A stretch of 64,000 nucleotides of DNA from positions 248,001 through 312,000 of the forward strand of contig NZ_JAXMNY010000004.1 of assembly GCF_034670185.1 (NCBI RefSeq). Direction: 5' to 3'. The notes below the pieces were generated by a model. The model was not told where the DNA came from and made no database searches. It worked only from the letters and a program-made list of their open reading frames with translations. A program made the position numbers and the translations under genes. Below, in pieces: positions 42,105-50,982 of the stretch. Position 1 is the stretch's first letter, and every line of letters starts with the position of its first letter. Origin of the DNA: Nisaea sp. (lineage in GTDB: Bacteria > Pseudomonadota > Alphaproteobacteria > Thalassobaculales > Thalassobaculaceae).

Positions 42105-42998
42105 TCAGCCCGCGCTCTCGCCACTGGATTCCCGATACTCGATCATTTCCGCCAGGGCCAGGATCCGCCGGGCATTCTCGACATGCAGGGACTCAACCAG
42201 CTTGCCTTCAACCAGAGTCACGCCGCTGCCTTCCGCATCCGCCTGCTGGTGCGCGTCGATGATCTTGCGTGACCAGGCAATCTCCTCACCGCTCGGCGCA
42301 AAGATCCGGTTGGCCGGCTCAAGAGTCTTCGGGTGGATCAGGGTCTTGCCGTCGAATCCGAGCTGCAGACCCTGCCGGCAAACCTCCTCGAAGCCCTTGG
42401 GGTCGTCGAGATCGAGATGGACCCCGTCCAGCACCGCCAGACCGTAAGCCCGGGCAGCCAGGACGCAGAGCCCGAGGCTTGTTACGAAAGGCAAACGATC
42501 TCGCGTGTGCAGGGCGTGCAGATCCTTGGCAAGATCCGACGTGCCAAGCACCAGACATCCGAGGCTCGGACTGGCGCCGGCAATCTCCTCGGCATGCAAC
42601 ATGCCGAGCGGGGTTTCCATCATGCACCAGATCGAGAGGTTCGCGGGCGCCCCGGACGCAGACAGCGCCTCTTCGGCGAACCAGACCTGATCGGCATGCT
42701 CGACTTTCGGCAACAACACAGCATCGGCACCGGACTGGGCCACAAAAGCAAGATCCTCCGGCCCCCATGGGCCGTCCGACGCATTGACCCGGATGACAAT
42801 TTCCCTATCGCCGTAACCGCCCTCTTTCAGGGCCGCAGCGATGGTCGTGCGGGCCTCCGCTTTCTTGTCCGGCGACACGGCATCCTCAAGATCCATGATC
42901 AGGACGTCGGCTTCCAGTGTTCGCGCCTTTTCCAGCGCTCTCGCGTTCGACCCCGGCATGTAGAGCGCCGAGCGGCGCGGCCTGATGGAAGCAGTCAT
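42105..42998 (-). CDS. HpcH/HpaI aldolase / CitE-like CoA-ester lyase
   Basis: A 297-residue TIM-barrel lyase of the CitE family. Signature elements are the RPRRSALYMPGSNARALEKA start, MDLEDAVSPDKKAEAR with metal and CoA contacts, VLLPKVEHAD, MMETPLGMLHAEEIAG with the metal Glu, LGTSDLAKDL and the GFDGKTLIHPKTLEPAN end. Free-standing members split malyl-CoA, methylmalyl-CoA or citramalyl-CoA. No citrate lyase alpha or gamma gene is next to it, so it is not part of a citrate lyase complex; the exact substrate is open. It is divergent from pdxY. Confidence 0.88.
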   Translation of the reverse strand: MTASIRPRRSALYMPGSNARALEKARTLEADVLIMDLEDAVSPDKKAEARTTIAAALKEGGYGDREIVIRVNASDGPWGPEDLAFVAQSGADAVLLPKVEHADQVWFAEEALSASGAPANLSIWCMMETPLGMLHAEEIAGASPSLGCLVLGTSDLAKDLHALHTRDRLPFVTSLGLCVLAARAYGLAVLDGVHLDLDDPKGFEEVCRQGLQLGFDGKTLIHPKTLEPANRIFAPSGEEIAWSRKIIDAHQQADAEGSGVTLVEGKLVESLHVENARRILALAEMIEYRESSGESAG

Positions 42999-43142
42999 TG
43001 ATCGATCTCCGATTGTCCCGTTCAGCGCATCCTAGTGGATAGCAGAAGAAAACCAAGCAGAGAGAGTGACTTGTCACTTGACCGGAGCCCCCTCGCCGCT
43101 TCATCTCAAGGAAGACGGGACGGCATGGTCAGAGGAGCCAGC

Positions 43143-43982
43143 ATGGCAATTTTATCGATCCAGTCCAGGGTCAGTTACGGCTATGTCGGCAACAGCATTG
43201 CAGTACCGGCGATCCAGGCGACGGGCCTTGAGGTCTGGCCGCTCGACACCGTCTCCTTCTCCAACCATCCGGGGCACGGACAGTTCAAGGGCGAGATCAG
43301 GTCTGCCGCGGAACTGGAAGCACAAATCGACGGGCTGACCGCACTGGGTGTGTTGGACGGGATCTCGGCCGTGCTCTCGGGATATCTCGGCCTGCCCGGC
43401 ACCGCCGCCGTGGTTGCCGCCGCCGTCGACCGGACCCGCGACTCTAACCCGGGCCTTCCGTTCGTGCTCGATCCGGTGATCGGCGACAATGGTCGGCATT
43501 TTGTCCGCAAAGGCGTGGCCGAGGCTATTTGCGAAGAGCTTCTGCCGCGCGCCGATATCGTGACCCCGAACCTCTACGAGCTCGGGGTGCTTTGTGGTGC
43601 TGCAATACCCGATGAGGCAGATGTCATTACCGAGGCGGCACGGACCCTGATCCGGAAATCCGGGTTGATGGCGGTCGCTGTCACCGGTATCGAGCGCGCC
43701 GGCATGGTGTCCAATCTGCTAATACTCGAAGAGACCAGCTATGAAACCATGACACCGCGTCTGGATCGGGGGTTCAACGGCACCGGTGACCTCTTCGCCG
43801 CGCTGCTCACAGCATGGTTCGTACGTTCCGGAGACATCCGGTCCGCCTTCGCGCGCGCCGCCGGAGGCCTTGATGCGGCGACACGGATAACGGCGCAGGC
43901 GAAAAGGATGGAACTGGATCTTCCTGCTATTCTGAAAAGCCTGAAGACTCTTTGCCCGGCCGCTCTGGTGCAGGGCCACTAA
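43143..43982 (+). CDS. pdxY: pyridoxal kinase
   Basis: PfkB/ribokinase-type kinase that phosphorylates pyridoxal in the vitamin B6 salvage pathway. Homology begins MAILSIQSRVSYGYVGNSIAV (ATG at 43143, preceded by AGAGGAG five bases upstream); the frame is open to 43035 but the extra residues are unlike the family. The 279-residue chain contains VLSGYLG, the VLDPVIGDNG block and the ATP and catalytic-Asp motif GFNGTGDLFAALL. PdxY and PdxK are hard to tell apart by eye. Confidence 0.92.
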   Translation: MAILSIQSRVSYGYVGNSIAVPAIQATGLEVWPLDTVSFSNHPGHGQFKGEIRSAAELEAQIDGLTALGVLDGISAVLSGYLGLPGTAAVVAAAVDRTRDSNPGLPFVLDPVIGDNGRHFVRKGVAEAICEELLPRADIVTPNLYELGVLCGAAIPDEADVITEAARTLIRKSGLMAVAVTGIERAGMVSNLLILEETSYETMTPRLDRGFNGTGDLFAALLTAWFVRSGDIRSAFARAAGGLDAATRITAQAKRMELDLPAILKSLKTLCPAALVQGH

Positions 43983-43990
43983 CCAGGAAT

Positions 43991-44761
43991 TCAGGCCGGG
44001 TCGGCTTCGTGCCGGCGCAACCGCTCGCGGGCGAGCTGAACACGCTTGCGGGCCGTACAATTCGTGATGCAGAGCCGTTCGGCGATCTCTGCATAGGAAC
44101 GTCCTTCCAGAAATCGCAGGATGACCGGACGGCGCAGAAGTTCGGGAAGGTCGTCGAGACCGCGCTGCAGCGACCGCATGGACTCACCCGTCTCCGCGAC
44201 TTCCTCCGGCGTCGGTTCCGGCGATGGTGCGGAGGGTATGAACTCGCCGTCCGTCATGGCCACGACCTCATCGGTCCAGCGTTTCTGGCGGGATCGGGCG
44301 CGGTAGAAATCGATGCAGGCGTTATGGGCCAGTCGGGACAACCAGGCGCGTTGATTGGAAATGGCGTCACCACCGCCTTCGGCGAAATGGGCCGAAGCCC
44401 GAAGCATCGCGTTTCCCAGCGCATCTTCGGCATCCGCCATGTTGCCTGACATCATCCTCATGCATTGGCGAAGTAACTGATGCTGATGCTCGAACCAGAG
44501 ATCCCAGAACGCATCAGGCGGTAAAGCTGGAGCGCCGTCGCAAGGTTTATCCGGCTCGGGGCTGTCCCGGGGCCTTCGGTCCAGCGCTTCCCGCACCGGC
44601 GACCGGGTCGTCGGCCGGATTGGCGGCGGCGTGGTGATGGAGACACTATCGACAGCGTTGATCATTGCCTCGGCGACGATGTCGCCCAGGACGCTCGCTT
44701 GACTGGCAAACCGGCCATTGCCGGTGTCCCGATTTTCAATCCCCACGTTAAGCCCCGACAC
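43991..44761 (-). CDS. ECF-type RNA polymerase sigma factor, orphan
   Basis: Sigma-70 family member with region 2 (FEHQHQLLRQCMRMM, DAEDALGNAMLRA, QRAWLSRLAHNACIDFYRAR) and region 4 (LDDLPELLRRPVILRFLEG, SYAEIAERLCITNCTARKRV). Unlike a typical ECF of about 180 residues it has an 85-residue N-terminal extension rich in Pro, Thr and Arg. No anti-sigma gene lies beside it. A 16-bp palindrome precedes its start by 37 bp. It ends nine bases from pdxY in convergent orientation. Confidence 0.88.
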   Translation of the reverse strand: MSGLNVGIENRDTGNGRFASQASVLGDIVAEAMINAVDSVSITTPPPIRPTTRSPVREALDRRPRDSPEPDKPCDGAPALPPDAFWDLWFEHQHQLLRQCMRMMSGNMADAEDALGNAMLRASAHFAEGGGDAISNQRAWLSRLAHNACIDFYRARSRQKRWTDEVVAMTDGEFIPSAPSPEPTPEEVAETGESMRSLQRGLDDLPELLRRPVILRFLEGRSYAEIAERLCITNCTARKRVQLARERLRRHEADPA

Positions 44762-44797
44762 ATTGCAAAGTGTTCTGATCTTTAAATGCGACGAAGT

Positions 44798-44813
44798 GAG
44801 TATTTTTATACTC
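44798..44813. promoter_or_regulatory. 16-bp palindrome upstream of the sigma factor
   Basis: GAGTAT (44798-44803), TTTT, ATACTC (44808-44813): an exact dyad, 37 bp upstream of the ATG at 44761, in an AT-rich stretch. The position suits an operator or a leader hairpin. No partner protein is known. Confidence 0.4.
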
Positions 44814-44885
44814 AGCGCATCACAACAAAGACGGGCTCACGTAGAATTGTGTGAAATTATAAATTGAAATTCTTTTCAAACAAAA

Positions 44886-44910
44886 AGCGGCCGGCGATAT
44901 GCCGGCCGCT
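44886..44910 (-). terminator. terminator of asd
   Basis: AGCGGCCGGC (44886-44895) and GCCGGCCGCT (44901-44910) pair perfectly around GATAT; the minus strand then reads TTTTT. It lies 24 bp past the asd stop. Confidence 0.85.
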
Positions 44911-44934
44911 TCCTGATTTGATATTCCGCCTGGG

Positions 44935-45960
44935 TCAGGCAGCTTTTTCGAGGTGGTTTTTCACCAAGGTCTCGGCAATCTGCACCGCATTGAGGGCAGC
45001 GCCCTTGCGAAGATTGTCGGATACGCACCAGAAAATCAGACCGTTCTTGACCGTCGGATCCTTACGCACCCGGCTGACATAGACAGCATCCTCACCGGCA
45101 CATTCCTGCGGCGTGACATAACCTTCGTCCGCCCGATGATCGACCACGACGAGGCCGGGGAAATCCTGCATGGCATCGCGGGCTTCCTCGACGCTGAGCG
45201 AGTCTTCGGTCTCGATGAACACCGCCTCGGCATGACCGATAAAGACCGGCACGCGGACACACATGGCGACGAGTTCGATGGCCGGATCGAGGATCTTCTT
45301 CACCTCGCTGGTCATCTTCCACTCTTCCTTCGTCGATCCGTCATCCATGAACTTGTCGATATGCGGGATCACGTTGAAGGCAATTTGCTTGGTGAACTGC
45401 GTGTTTTCGACCGGATCGTTCACATAGATCGCGCGGGTCTGGGTAAAGAGCTCGTCCATGCCCTCCTTACCCGCACCAGAAACCGACTGGTAGGTGGAAA
45501 CAACGACGCGCTTGATCTTGGCAAGATCGTGCAGCGGCTTCAACGCGACGACGAGCTGCGCCGTGGAGCAGTTCGGGTTGGCGATGATGTTGCGCTTGCC
45601 ATACTTGGCAACGGCCCCGGCATTCACTTCCGGCACGATCAGCGGCACATCCGGGTCCATCCGGAAGTGCGAGCTGTTATCGATGGCAACGCAACCGGCA
45701 GCGGCCGCTATCGGTGCATATTTCTCCGAGATCGAACCGCCCGCAGAGAACAGAGCGATATCTGTGCCTTTGAAGTCGTATGTCGCCAGATTCTGAACCT
45801 TGAGTGTTTTCTCCTCACCATAGGACACCTCTGTGCCCGCCGATTTCTCGGAAGCAAGCGCGACGACTTCGGTCGCCGGAAAATCGCGCTCGGCAAGGGT
45901 AGTCAACATCTCACGACCAACGGCGCCCGTCGCGCCGACTACGGCAACTTTGTAGCCCAT
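44935..45960 (-). CDS. asd: aspartate-semialdehyde dehydrogenase
   Basis: Reduces aspartyl phosphate to aspartate semialdehyde, the branch point to lysine, threonine, methionine and diaminopimelate. The 341-residue protein shows the NADP loop VVGATGAVGREML, the catalytic Cys in IANPNCSTAQLV, and the substrate-binding EEWKMTSEVKKIL and the catalytic His in VPVFIGHAEAVF. It follows leuB at a gap of 102 bp containing a G/C-rich hairpin (46003-46034), so it may have its own promoter. Confidence 0.97.
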   Translation of the reverse strand: MGYKVAVVGATGAVGREMLTTLAERDFPATEVVALASEKSAGTEVSYGEEKTLKVQNLATYDFKGTDIALFSAGGSISEKYAPIAAAAGCVAIDNSSHFRMDPDVPLIVPEVNAGAVAKYGKRNIIANPNCSTAQLVVALKPLHDLAKIKRVVVSTYQSVSGAGKEGMDELFTQTRAIYVNDPVENTQFTKQIAFNVIPHIDKFMDDGSTKEEWKMTSEVKKILDPAIELVAMCVRVPVFIGHAEAVFIETEDSLSVEEARDAMQDFPGLVVVDHRADEGYVTPQECAGEDAVYVSRVRKDPTVKNGLIFWCVSDNLRKGAALNAVQIAETLVKNHLEKAA

Positions 45961-46062
45961 TGTTCTGGTCCAATCCTTCGGTTGTTGAAGTCCATTAAAC
46001 GACTTCGGCGGGAGACTTACGCCCCCCGCCGAGTAAACTCAAGTCATGCTGGTTGGGGAGGG

Positions 46063-47181
46063 CTATCCCGATACAAGTTTGTCCAGCTCTTTAAGCAGGC
46101 TGTCTGTCATCACGGTCGTCGACACACGTGCCATGCCATCCTGCATGATGTCCGCAGTTCGCAGCCCCGATTTCAGCACGTTCTTGATTGCTGTCTCGAG
46201 CATGTCCGCTTCTTCGCCCATGTCGAAGGAGTAGCGGAGCGCCATGGCGAAGCTCAGCATTTCGGCGATCGGGTTGGCGATGCCCTTGCCCGCGATGTCC
46301 GGGGCGGAACCGTGTACCGGCTCGTACAGAGCGTGGCGCTTGCCAGTCACGTCGTCGACCGCGCCGAGCGATGCGGAGGGCAGCATACCGAGGGAGCCTG
46401 TCAGCATCGCCGCGCAATCCGAGAGAATGTCGCCGAACAGGTTATCGGTAACGATGACATCGAACTGCTTCGGGTTGCGGACCAGCTGCATGGCGCAGTT
46501 GTCGGCATACATGTGCTCGAGGGTCACACCTTCACCCTCGGCCTTGTGCAGATTGGTCATGACCTCGCGCCACAGCACGCCGGACATCATCACGTTGGCC
46601 TTCTCGACCGAGGTGACGCGCCCGTCCCGCTTGCGGGCCATATCGAAGGCAACGCGGCCGATCCGCTCGATTTCCGGGGTCGTATAGACCTGCGTGTCGT
46701 AGCCCTTCTTGGTGCCGTCCGGCAGATCGTCGATGCCACGCGGCTGGCCGAAATAAACGCCGCCGGTCAGTTCGCGCAGGATCATGATGTCGAGCCCGGA
46801 GACCAGCTCCCGCTTCAGCGAGGAGGCGTCGGCCATCGCGTCGAACACCATGGCCGGGCGCAGGTTGGCGAACAGGTCCATTTCCTTGCGCAGGCGCAAC
46901 AGGCCGCGCTCCGGCTTCACCTCGAAAGGCAGGCTATCATACTGCGTACCGCCGACGGCGCCAAACAGGACCGCGTCGGAATCAACTGCATCCGCCAGGG
47001 TTTCGTCGGTCAGCGGCGTGCCGTGCTTGTCATAAGCGGCACCTCCGACAAGACCTTCCTGAAGGTCGAAACTGACAGACCGCTTCTTCGCCATCCAGTC
47101 GACGACACGGAGTACTTCCTTGACGACTTCGGGACCGATCCCGTCACCGCCGAGAACCAGCATTTTACGATTGGAGGCCAT
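46063..47181 (-). CDS. leuB: 3-isopropylmalate dehydrogenase
   Basis: Oxidative decarboxylation of 3-isopropylmalate in leucine synthesis, NAD-dependent. The 372-residue protein has VLGGDGIGPEVVKEVLRV, the LLRLRKEMDLFANLRPA block with substrate arginines, the Lys/Asp site MYADNCAMQLV, ENLFGDILSD-like DNLFGDILSDCAAML and the NAD-specific EPVHGSAPDIAGKGIANP. It is downstream of leuD by 148 bp; a strong hairpin lies in the gap. Confidence 0.98.
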   Translation of the reverse strand: MASNRKMLVLGGDGIGPEVVKEVLRVVDWMAKKRSVSFDLQEGLVGGAAYDKHGTPLTDETLADAVDSDAVLFGAVGGTQYDSLPFEVKPERGLLRLRKEMDLFANLRPAMVFDAMADASSLKRELVSGLDIMILRELTGGVYFGQPRGIDDLPDGTKKGYDTQVYTTPEIERIGRVAFDMARKRDGRVTSVEKANVMMSGVLWREVMTNLHKAEGEGVTLEHMYADNCAMQLVRNPKQFDVIVTDNLFGDILSDCAAMLTGSLGMLPSASLGAVDDVTGKRHALYEPVHGSAPDIAGKGIANPIAEMLSFAMALRYSFDMGEEADMLETAIKNVLKSGLRTADIMQDGMARVSTTVMTDSLLKELDKLVSG

Positions 47182-47268
47182 GAACTCTGCTTACCCTAGT
47201 GAGACCGGTTACCTTGGTGAGACTGACCCGTTGAGGGGTCCGAATTCTGTGTGTTTCTTATAGTCAGG

Positions 47269-47299
47269 CCGGCGCTCCGGTTAAAGCCCGGAGCGCCGG
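47269..47299 (-). terminator. hairpin between leuD and leuB
   Basis: CCGGCGCTCCGG (47269-47280) and CCGGAGCGCCGG (47288-47299) form a perfect 12-bp stem with a seven-base loop, 31 bp past the leuD stop on the minus strand. It has no T run, so it may be a processing or attenuation structure rather than a simple terminator. Confidence 0.5.
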
Positions 47300-47329
47300 A
47301 TTGGTTCCGTTATGCGGGATATTTCCCCG

Positions 47330-47944
47330 TCAGGACGCCGCCAGCCACGGCCGGTCGGCTTTCCGCTTCTCCTCGAAATTCTCGATCGAGTCGCCCTTCG
47401 CCATTGTCAGGCCGATATCGTCGAGACCGTTGAGCAGGCAATGCTTGCGGAAGGAGTCGACGTCGAAAGTGATCTTCTCACCATTCGGGCGGCCGATTTC
47501 CTGTTTTTCGAGGTCGATTTCGAGCACCGCGTTGGAGCCCTTCTCGGCATCGTCCATCAACTCGTCCAACTGCTCCTGGGTCACCTTGATCGGCAGGATC
47601 CCGTTCTTGAAGCAGTTGTTGAAGAAGATGTCCGCGAAGCTGGTCGAGATCACGCAGCGGATGCCGAAATCGAGCAACGCCCACGGAGCATGTTCGCGTG
47701 AGGAGCCACAGCCGAAATTCTCGCCGGCCACGATGACCTGTGACTTCCGATAAGCCGGCTTGTTCAGTACGAAGTCCGGATTTTCGCTGCCATCGTCATT
47801 GTAGCGCATTTCGGCAAAGGCATGCTTGCCGAGGCCCGACCGCTTGATCGTCTTCAGAAAGTTCTTCGGAATGATCATGTCGGTGTCGATGTTCATGATG
47901 TTCATCGGCGCCGCGACACCAGAGAGCTTGGTAAACTTATCCAT
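47330..47944 (-). CDS. leuD: 3-isopropylmalate dehydratase small subunit
   Basis: Swivelling domain partner of LeuC in isopropylmalate isomerisation. The 204-residue protein has the aconitase small-domain loop GENFGCGSSREHAPWAL, the NIDTDMIIPKNFLKTI start block, and SFADIFFNNCFKNGILPI. It is 13 bp after leuC and is surely co-transcribed. Confidence 0.98.
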   Translation of the reverse strand: MDKFTKLSGVAAPMNIMNIDTDMIIPKNFLKTIKRSGLGKHAFAEMRYNDDGSENPDFVLNKPAYRKSQVIVAGENFGCGSSREHAPWALLDFGIRCVISTSFADIFFNNCFKNGILPIKVTQEQLDELMDDAEKGSNAVLEIDLEKQEIGRPNGEKITFDVDSFRKHCLLNGLDDIGLTMAKGDSIENFEEKRKADRPWLAAS

Positions 47945-47957
47945 TATCTCTCCTCCC

Positions 47958-49367
47958 CTAGTTCAGCAGGTCGCGGACATCGGTCAGATGACCGGTTACC
48001 GCTGCTGCTGCCGCCATTGCCGGGCTGACCAGATGGGTCCGTCCGCCACGACCCTGACGGCCTTCGAAGTTACGGTTCGAGGTCGAGGCACAACGCTCGC
48101 CCGGCTCCAGCCGGTCGGCATTCATGGCCAGACACATGGAGCAGCCCGGCTCGCGCCATTCGAAACCGGCCTCTAGGAAGATCTTGTCGAGACCCTCTTC
48201 CTCTGCCAACTCCTTCACAATGCCCGAGCCCGGGACGATGATCGCGTTCACGCCATCGGAAACCTTCCGGCCCTTGACCACACCGGCGGCAATCCGCAGA
48301 TCCTCCAGCCGGCCGTTGGTGCAGGAGCCGATGAAGACCCTGTCGATCTTCACCTCATTGATCGGCACACCGGCTGTCAGGCCCATATATTCGAGCGAGC
48401 GGGTGATCTTTGCCTTGCGCACCGGATCGGTAAGCTGTTCCGGGTCCGGAATGTTCGCGGTGATCGGGATCACCTCTTCCGGGTTGGTCCCCCAGGTCAC
48501 CTGCGGCACGATCTCGGCAGCGTCGAGCTCGACTTCGGTGTCGTAAACCGCGCCTTCGTCAGTCGGCAGCGTCTTCCAATAGGCAACGGCCTGCTCCCAG
48601 GCGGCTCCCTTTGGCGCGAAAGGCCTGCCCTTCAGGTATTCGAAGGTGGTGTCGTCCGGCGCGATCAGACCCGCGCGGGCACCCGCCTCGATGGACATGT
48701 TGCAGATGGTCATCCGCGCTTCCATCGAGAGGTTACGGATTGCATCGCCAGCGAACTCGATCACATGGCCGGTTCCGCCGGCTGTACCGATCTTGCCGAT
48801 GATGGCCAGCACCACGTCCTTGGAGTTCACGCCCTTCGGCAACGCACCCTTGACCGTGATCCGCATGTTCTTGGCGGGGGACTGGACCAGCGTCTGGGTT
48901 GCCAGCACATGCTCCACCTCGGAAGTGCCGATACCGAACGCCAGCGCGCCGAACGCGCCATGGGTCGAGGTGTGGCTGTCGCCGCAGACAATCGTCGTGC
49001 CCGGCAGGGTGAAGCCCTGCTCCGGTCCGATGATGTGCACGATGCCCCGGCGATGGTCGGTCATGCTGAAATAGGGCACGCCGAAATCGGAGACATTCTC
49101 CTCAAGGGTCGCGACCTGGATCCGGGAATCCTCGTCGGTAATGCCCTTGTCGAGATCCTTGGTAGGGACGTTATGGTCGGCGACCGCGAGGGTTAGATCC
49201 GGGCGGCGCACCTTGCGGCCGGCATTCCGGAGCCCCTCGAAGGCCTGCGGGCTGGTCACTTCATGAACCAGGTGTCGATCGATATAGATCAGGCATGTTC
49301 CATCGTCCTGGACGTCGACCAGGTGATCCTGCCAGATTTTATCGAACAGCGTACGCGGCTTGGACAT
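47958..49367 (-). CDS. leuC: 3-isopropylmalate dehydratase large subunit
   Basis: Fe-S hydro-lyase of the aconitase family that converts 2- to 3-isopropylmalate. The start is the ATG at 49367 (MSKPRTLFDKIWQDHLV); an open frame to 49448 is rejected. Over 469 residues it has CGDSHTSTHGAFGALAFG, the first cluster Cys in FIGSCTNGRLEDL, and the other two in PGCSMCLAMN. First gene of leuCD. The 200 bp between this start and the divergent permease gene should hold both promoters, which I could not fix by eye. Confidence 0.98.
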   Translation of the reverse strand: MSKPRTLFDKIWQDHLVDVQDDGTCLIYIDRHLVHEVTSPQAFEGLRNAGRKVRRPDLTLAVADHNVPTKDLDKGITDEDSRIQVATLEENVSDFGVPYFSMTDHRRGIVHIIGPEQGFTLPGTTIVCGDSHTSTHGAFGALAFGIGTSEVEHVLATQTLVQSPAKNMRITVKGALPKGVNSKDVVLAIIGKIGTAGGTGHVIEFAGDAIRNLSMEARMTICNMSIEAGARAGLIAPDDTTFEYLKGRPFAPKGAAWEQAVAYWKTLPTDEGAVYDTEVELDAAEIVPQVTWGTNPEEVIPITANIPDPEQLTDPVRKAKITRSLEYMGLTAGVPINEVKIDRVFIGSCTNGRLEDLRIAAGVVKGRKVSDGVNAIIVPGSGIVKELAEEEGLDKIFLEAGFEWREPGCSMCLAMNADRLEPGERCASTSNRNFEGRQGRGGRTHLVSPAMAAAAAVTGHLTDVRDLLN

Positions 49368-49567
49368 CGCTGCTATGCTTCCTCTCGTCTCTCTGCGCGG
49401 CCCCGGTTTATATGGGAACAAATGCCCCTCCGGATGCCGCAGCACCATATCTCTCGTCGTTCACGACGGGGCCGGAGCATACCGAGTCGCTCCCGGCGAC
49501 AAAAGCTGAATCTTGCGGTAAATCCGGGCTTTTTAGAAATAATCAAACCGATAAAGGCCAATCCCGA

Positions 49568-50326
49568 ATGGATCTGAACTCGATTACTTCCATATTGGAA
49601 GCGGCCAGCCTTTGGCAACTTGGTTTCGGGGCCGTTGCGGTTGGTCTCGCCGGTCTGGTCCGTGGCTTTTCCGGATTTGGCGCGGCCATGATCTCGATCC
49701 CGTTGCTCAGCCTGCTGTTCGGGCCGCAAACCGCCCTTGCCTGCCTGACCACGATGGAGATGCCGGCACAGATCCAGCTTCTGCGTATGTCGCGCCGGGA
49801 GGCGGACTGGAAACAGGCGGCCCCCATGGCGCTCGGCGGCATCATCGCCCTGCCGCTTGGCACCTGGATTCTGGTCAGCATAGATCAGGATCTGCTGAGG
49901 CGGCTGATTTCCGGCATTGTTCTGCTGCTAGTCGCCCTGCTGGCAAGTGGGTACCGGCACACGATCTCCCGCCGGCTGGGGATCGATTTCGCGGTCGGCA
50001 CCGTTGCCGGTTTCCTGAACGGATCGACCGGGCTCGGCGGGCCGCCGATCATCTTCTATCTGCTCTCCGGACCCTATGCCCCGACAGCGGTGCGAGCCAA
50101 CATCACCGCCTTTTTCCAGATAGGCTTCATCTTCGTTGTCGCCAGCTATTTCTGGTTCGGCGTGCTCACGCCTGAACGCATGCTGCTTGGCGCCGCGTTC
50201 GCCCCCTTCTATGTGGGCGGCATCTGGCTGGGTGGGAAGTTGTTCTACAAGGCGAGCGAGCAGACCTTCCGGCGCATTGCCTATCTGCTGCTGGCCGTGA
50301 TCGGCGGTGGCACATTGTTCAGCTGA
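49568..50326 (+). CDS. TauE/SafE (TSUP) family permease
   Basis: Membrane protein of the sulfite exporter TauE/SafE family, 252 residues with about seven or eight hydrophobic segments. Marks are the VGLAGLVRGFSGFGAAMISIP first repeat and its partner GTVAGFLNGSTGLGGPPIIF, showing the internal duplication of the family. The start at 49568 gives this layout; the open frame to 49295 adds a soluble, low-complexity part that overlaps the leuC start region. The substrate (sulfite, sulfoacetate, other anions) is unknown; the leucine and ribosomal neighbours give no clue. Confidence 0.88.
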   Translation: MDLNSITSILEAASLWQLGFGAVAVGLAGLVRGFSGFGAAMISIPLLSLLFGPQTALACLTTMEMPAQIQLLRMSRREADWKQAAPMALGGIIALPLGTWILVSIDQDLLRRLISGIVLLLVALLASGYRHTISRRLGIDFAVGTVAGFLNGSTGLGGPPIIFYLLSGPYAPTAVRANITAFFQIGFIFVVASYFWFGVLTPERMLLGAAFAPFYVGGIWLGGKLFYKASEQTFRRIAYLLLAVIGGGTLFS

Positions 50327-50385
50327 GCGCCCCAAGGCCCCACAAGACCCAAAAGAGACGCTCAAACGCAAACGGGCAAACGCAA

Positions 50386-50409
50386 ACGGGAGCGCCAAGG
50401 CGCTCCCGT
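50386..50409. terminator. bidirectional terminator, permease / rplS
   Basis: ACGGGAGCGCC (50386-50396) and GGCGCTCCCGT (50399-50409) form an 11-bp stem with a two-base spacer. On the minus strand it follows the rplS stop at 50434 by 25 bp and continues TTTGCGTTTG. Confidence 0.75.
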
Positions 50410-50433
50410 CCGGATTTCATATGGACCTGACGC

Positions 50434-50814
50434 TTATGCAGTCTTGGTCTTGGTCCAGGTGTTCTTCTCGGCAATACGAGCCGACTTACCGCGACGACCG
50501 CGTAGATAGTAGAGCTTCGCGCGGCGCACTTTACCGCGGCGGATCACCTCGATGCTGTCCAGGCGCGGGGAGTAGAGCGGAAACACGCGCTCGACGCCTT
50601 CGCCGTAGGAGATCTTGCGGACGGTGAAAGCGGAGTTCAGGCCGTCATTCTTGCGCGCGATGCAGACGCCTTCATAGGCCTGGATACGCTCGCGGGTGCC
50701 TTCGACGACACGCACGTTGACACGCACGGTGTCACCCGGGCCGAATTCCGGAACCGGACGTTCGGAAGAGAGCTTTTCAACCTGCTCTTTTTCGATCTGT
50801 TGAACGATATTCAT
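50434..50814 (-). CDS. rplS: 50S ribosomal protein bL19
   Basis: Large-subunit protein near the 30S interface. The 126-residue chain starts MNIVQQIEKEQVEKL at the ATG 50814; the open frame to 50934 is rejected. Diagnostic blocks are FGPGDTVRVNVRVVEGTRER, QAYEGVCIARKNDGLN, GEGVERVFPLYSP and the basic end RAKLYYLRGRRGKSARI. It closes the ffh-rpsP-rimM-trmD-rplS group. Confidence 0.98.
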   Translation of the reverse strand: MNIVQQIEKEQVEKLSSERPVPEFGPGDTVRVNVRVVEGTRERIQAYEGVCIARKNDGLNSAFTVRKISYGEGVERVFPLYSPRLDSIEVIRRGKVRRAKLYYLRGRRGKSARIAEKNTWTKTKTA

Positions 50815-50982
50815 TCTTCTTCTCCAATTCGCGCCAGTGGCGACCGGTCCATCCAGGGACCGGTGAATACCGGCTCTTCTAATAAAACACACAGCTCGTA
50901 CGTGCCCGGTTATCGGACCGCAGAGGAGCGGCATGCCGCTACCGTTCGAGCGAGATCCGGACAGCCAGGCCGTCCGTACCGC

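Noticed and set aside
44953..47199. 748-codon plus-strand frame opposite asd and leuB
   Set aside because: Spans two sure genes on the other strand and their gap; no protein-like motifs.
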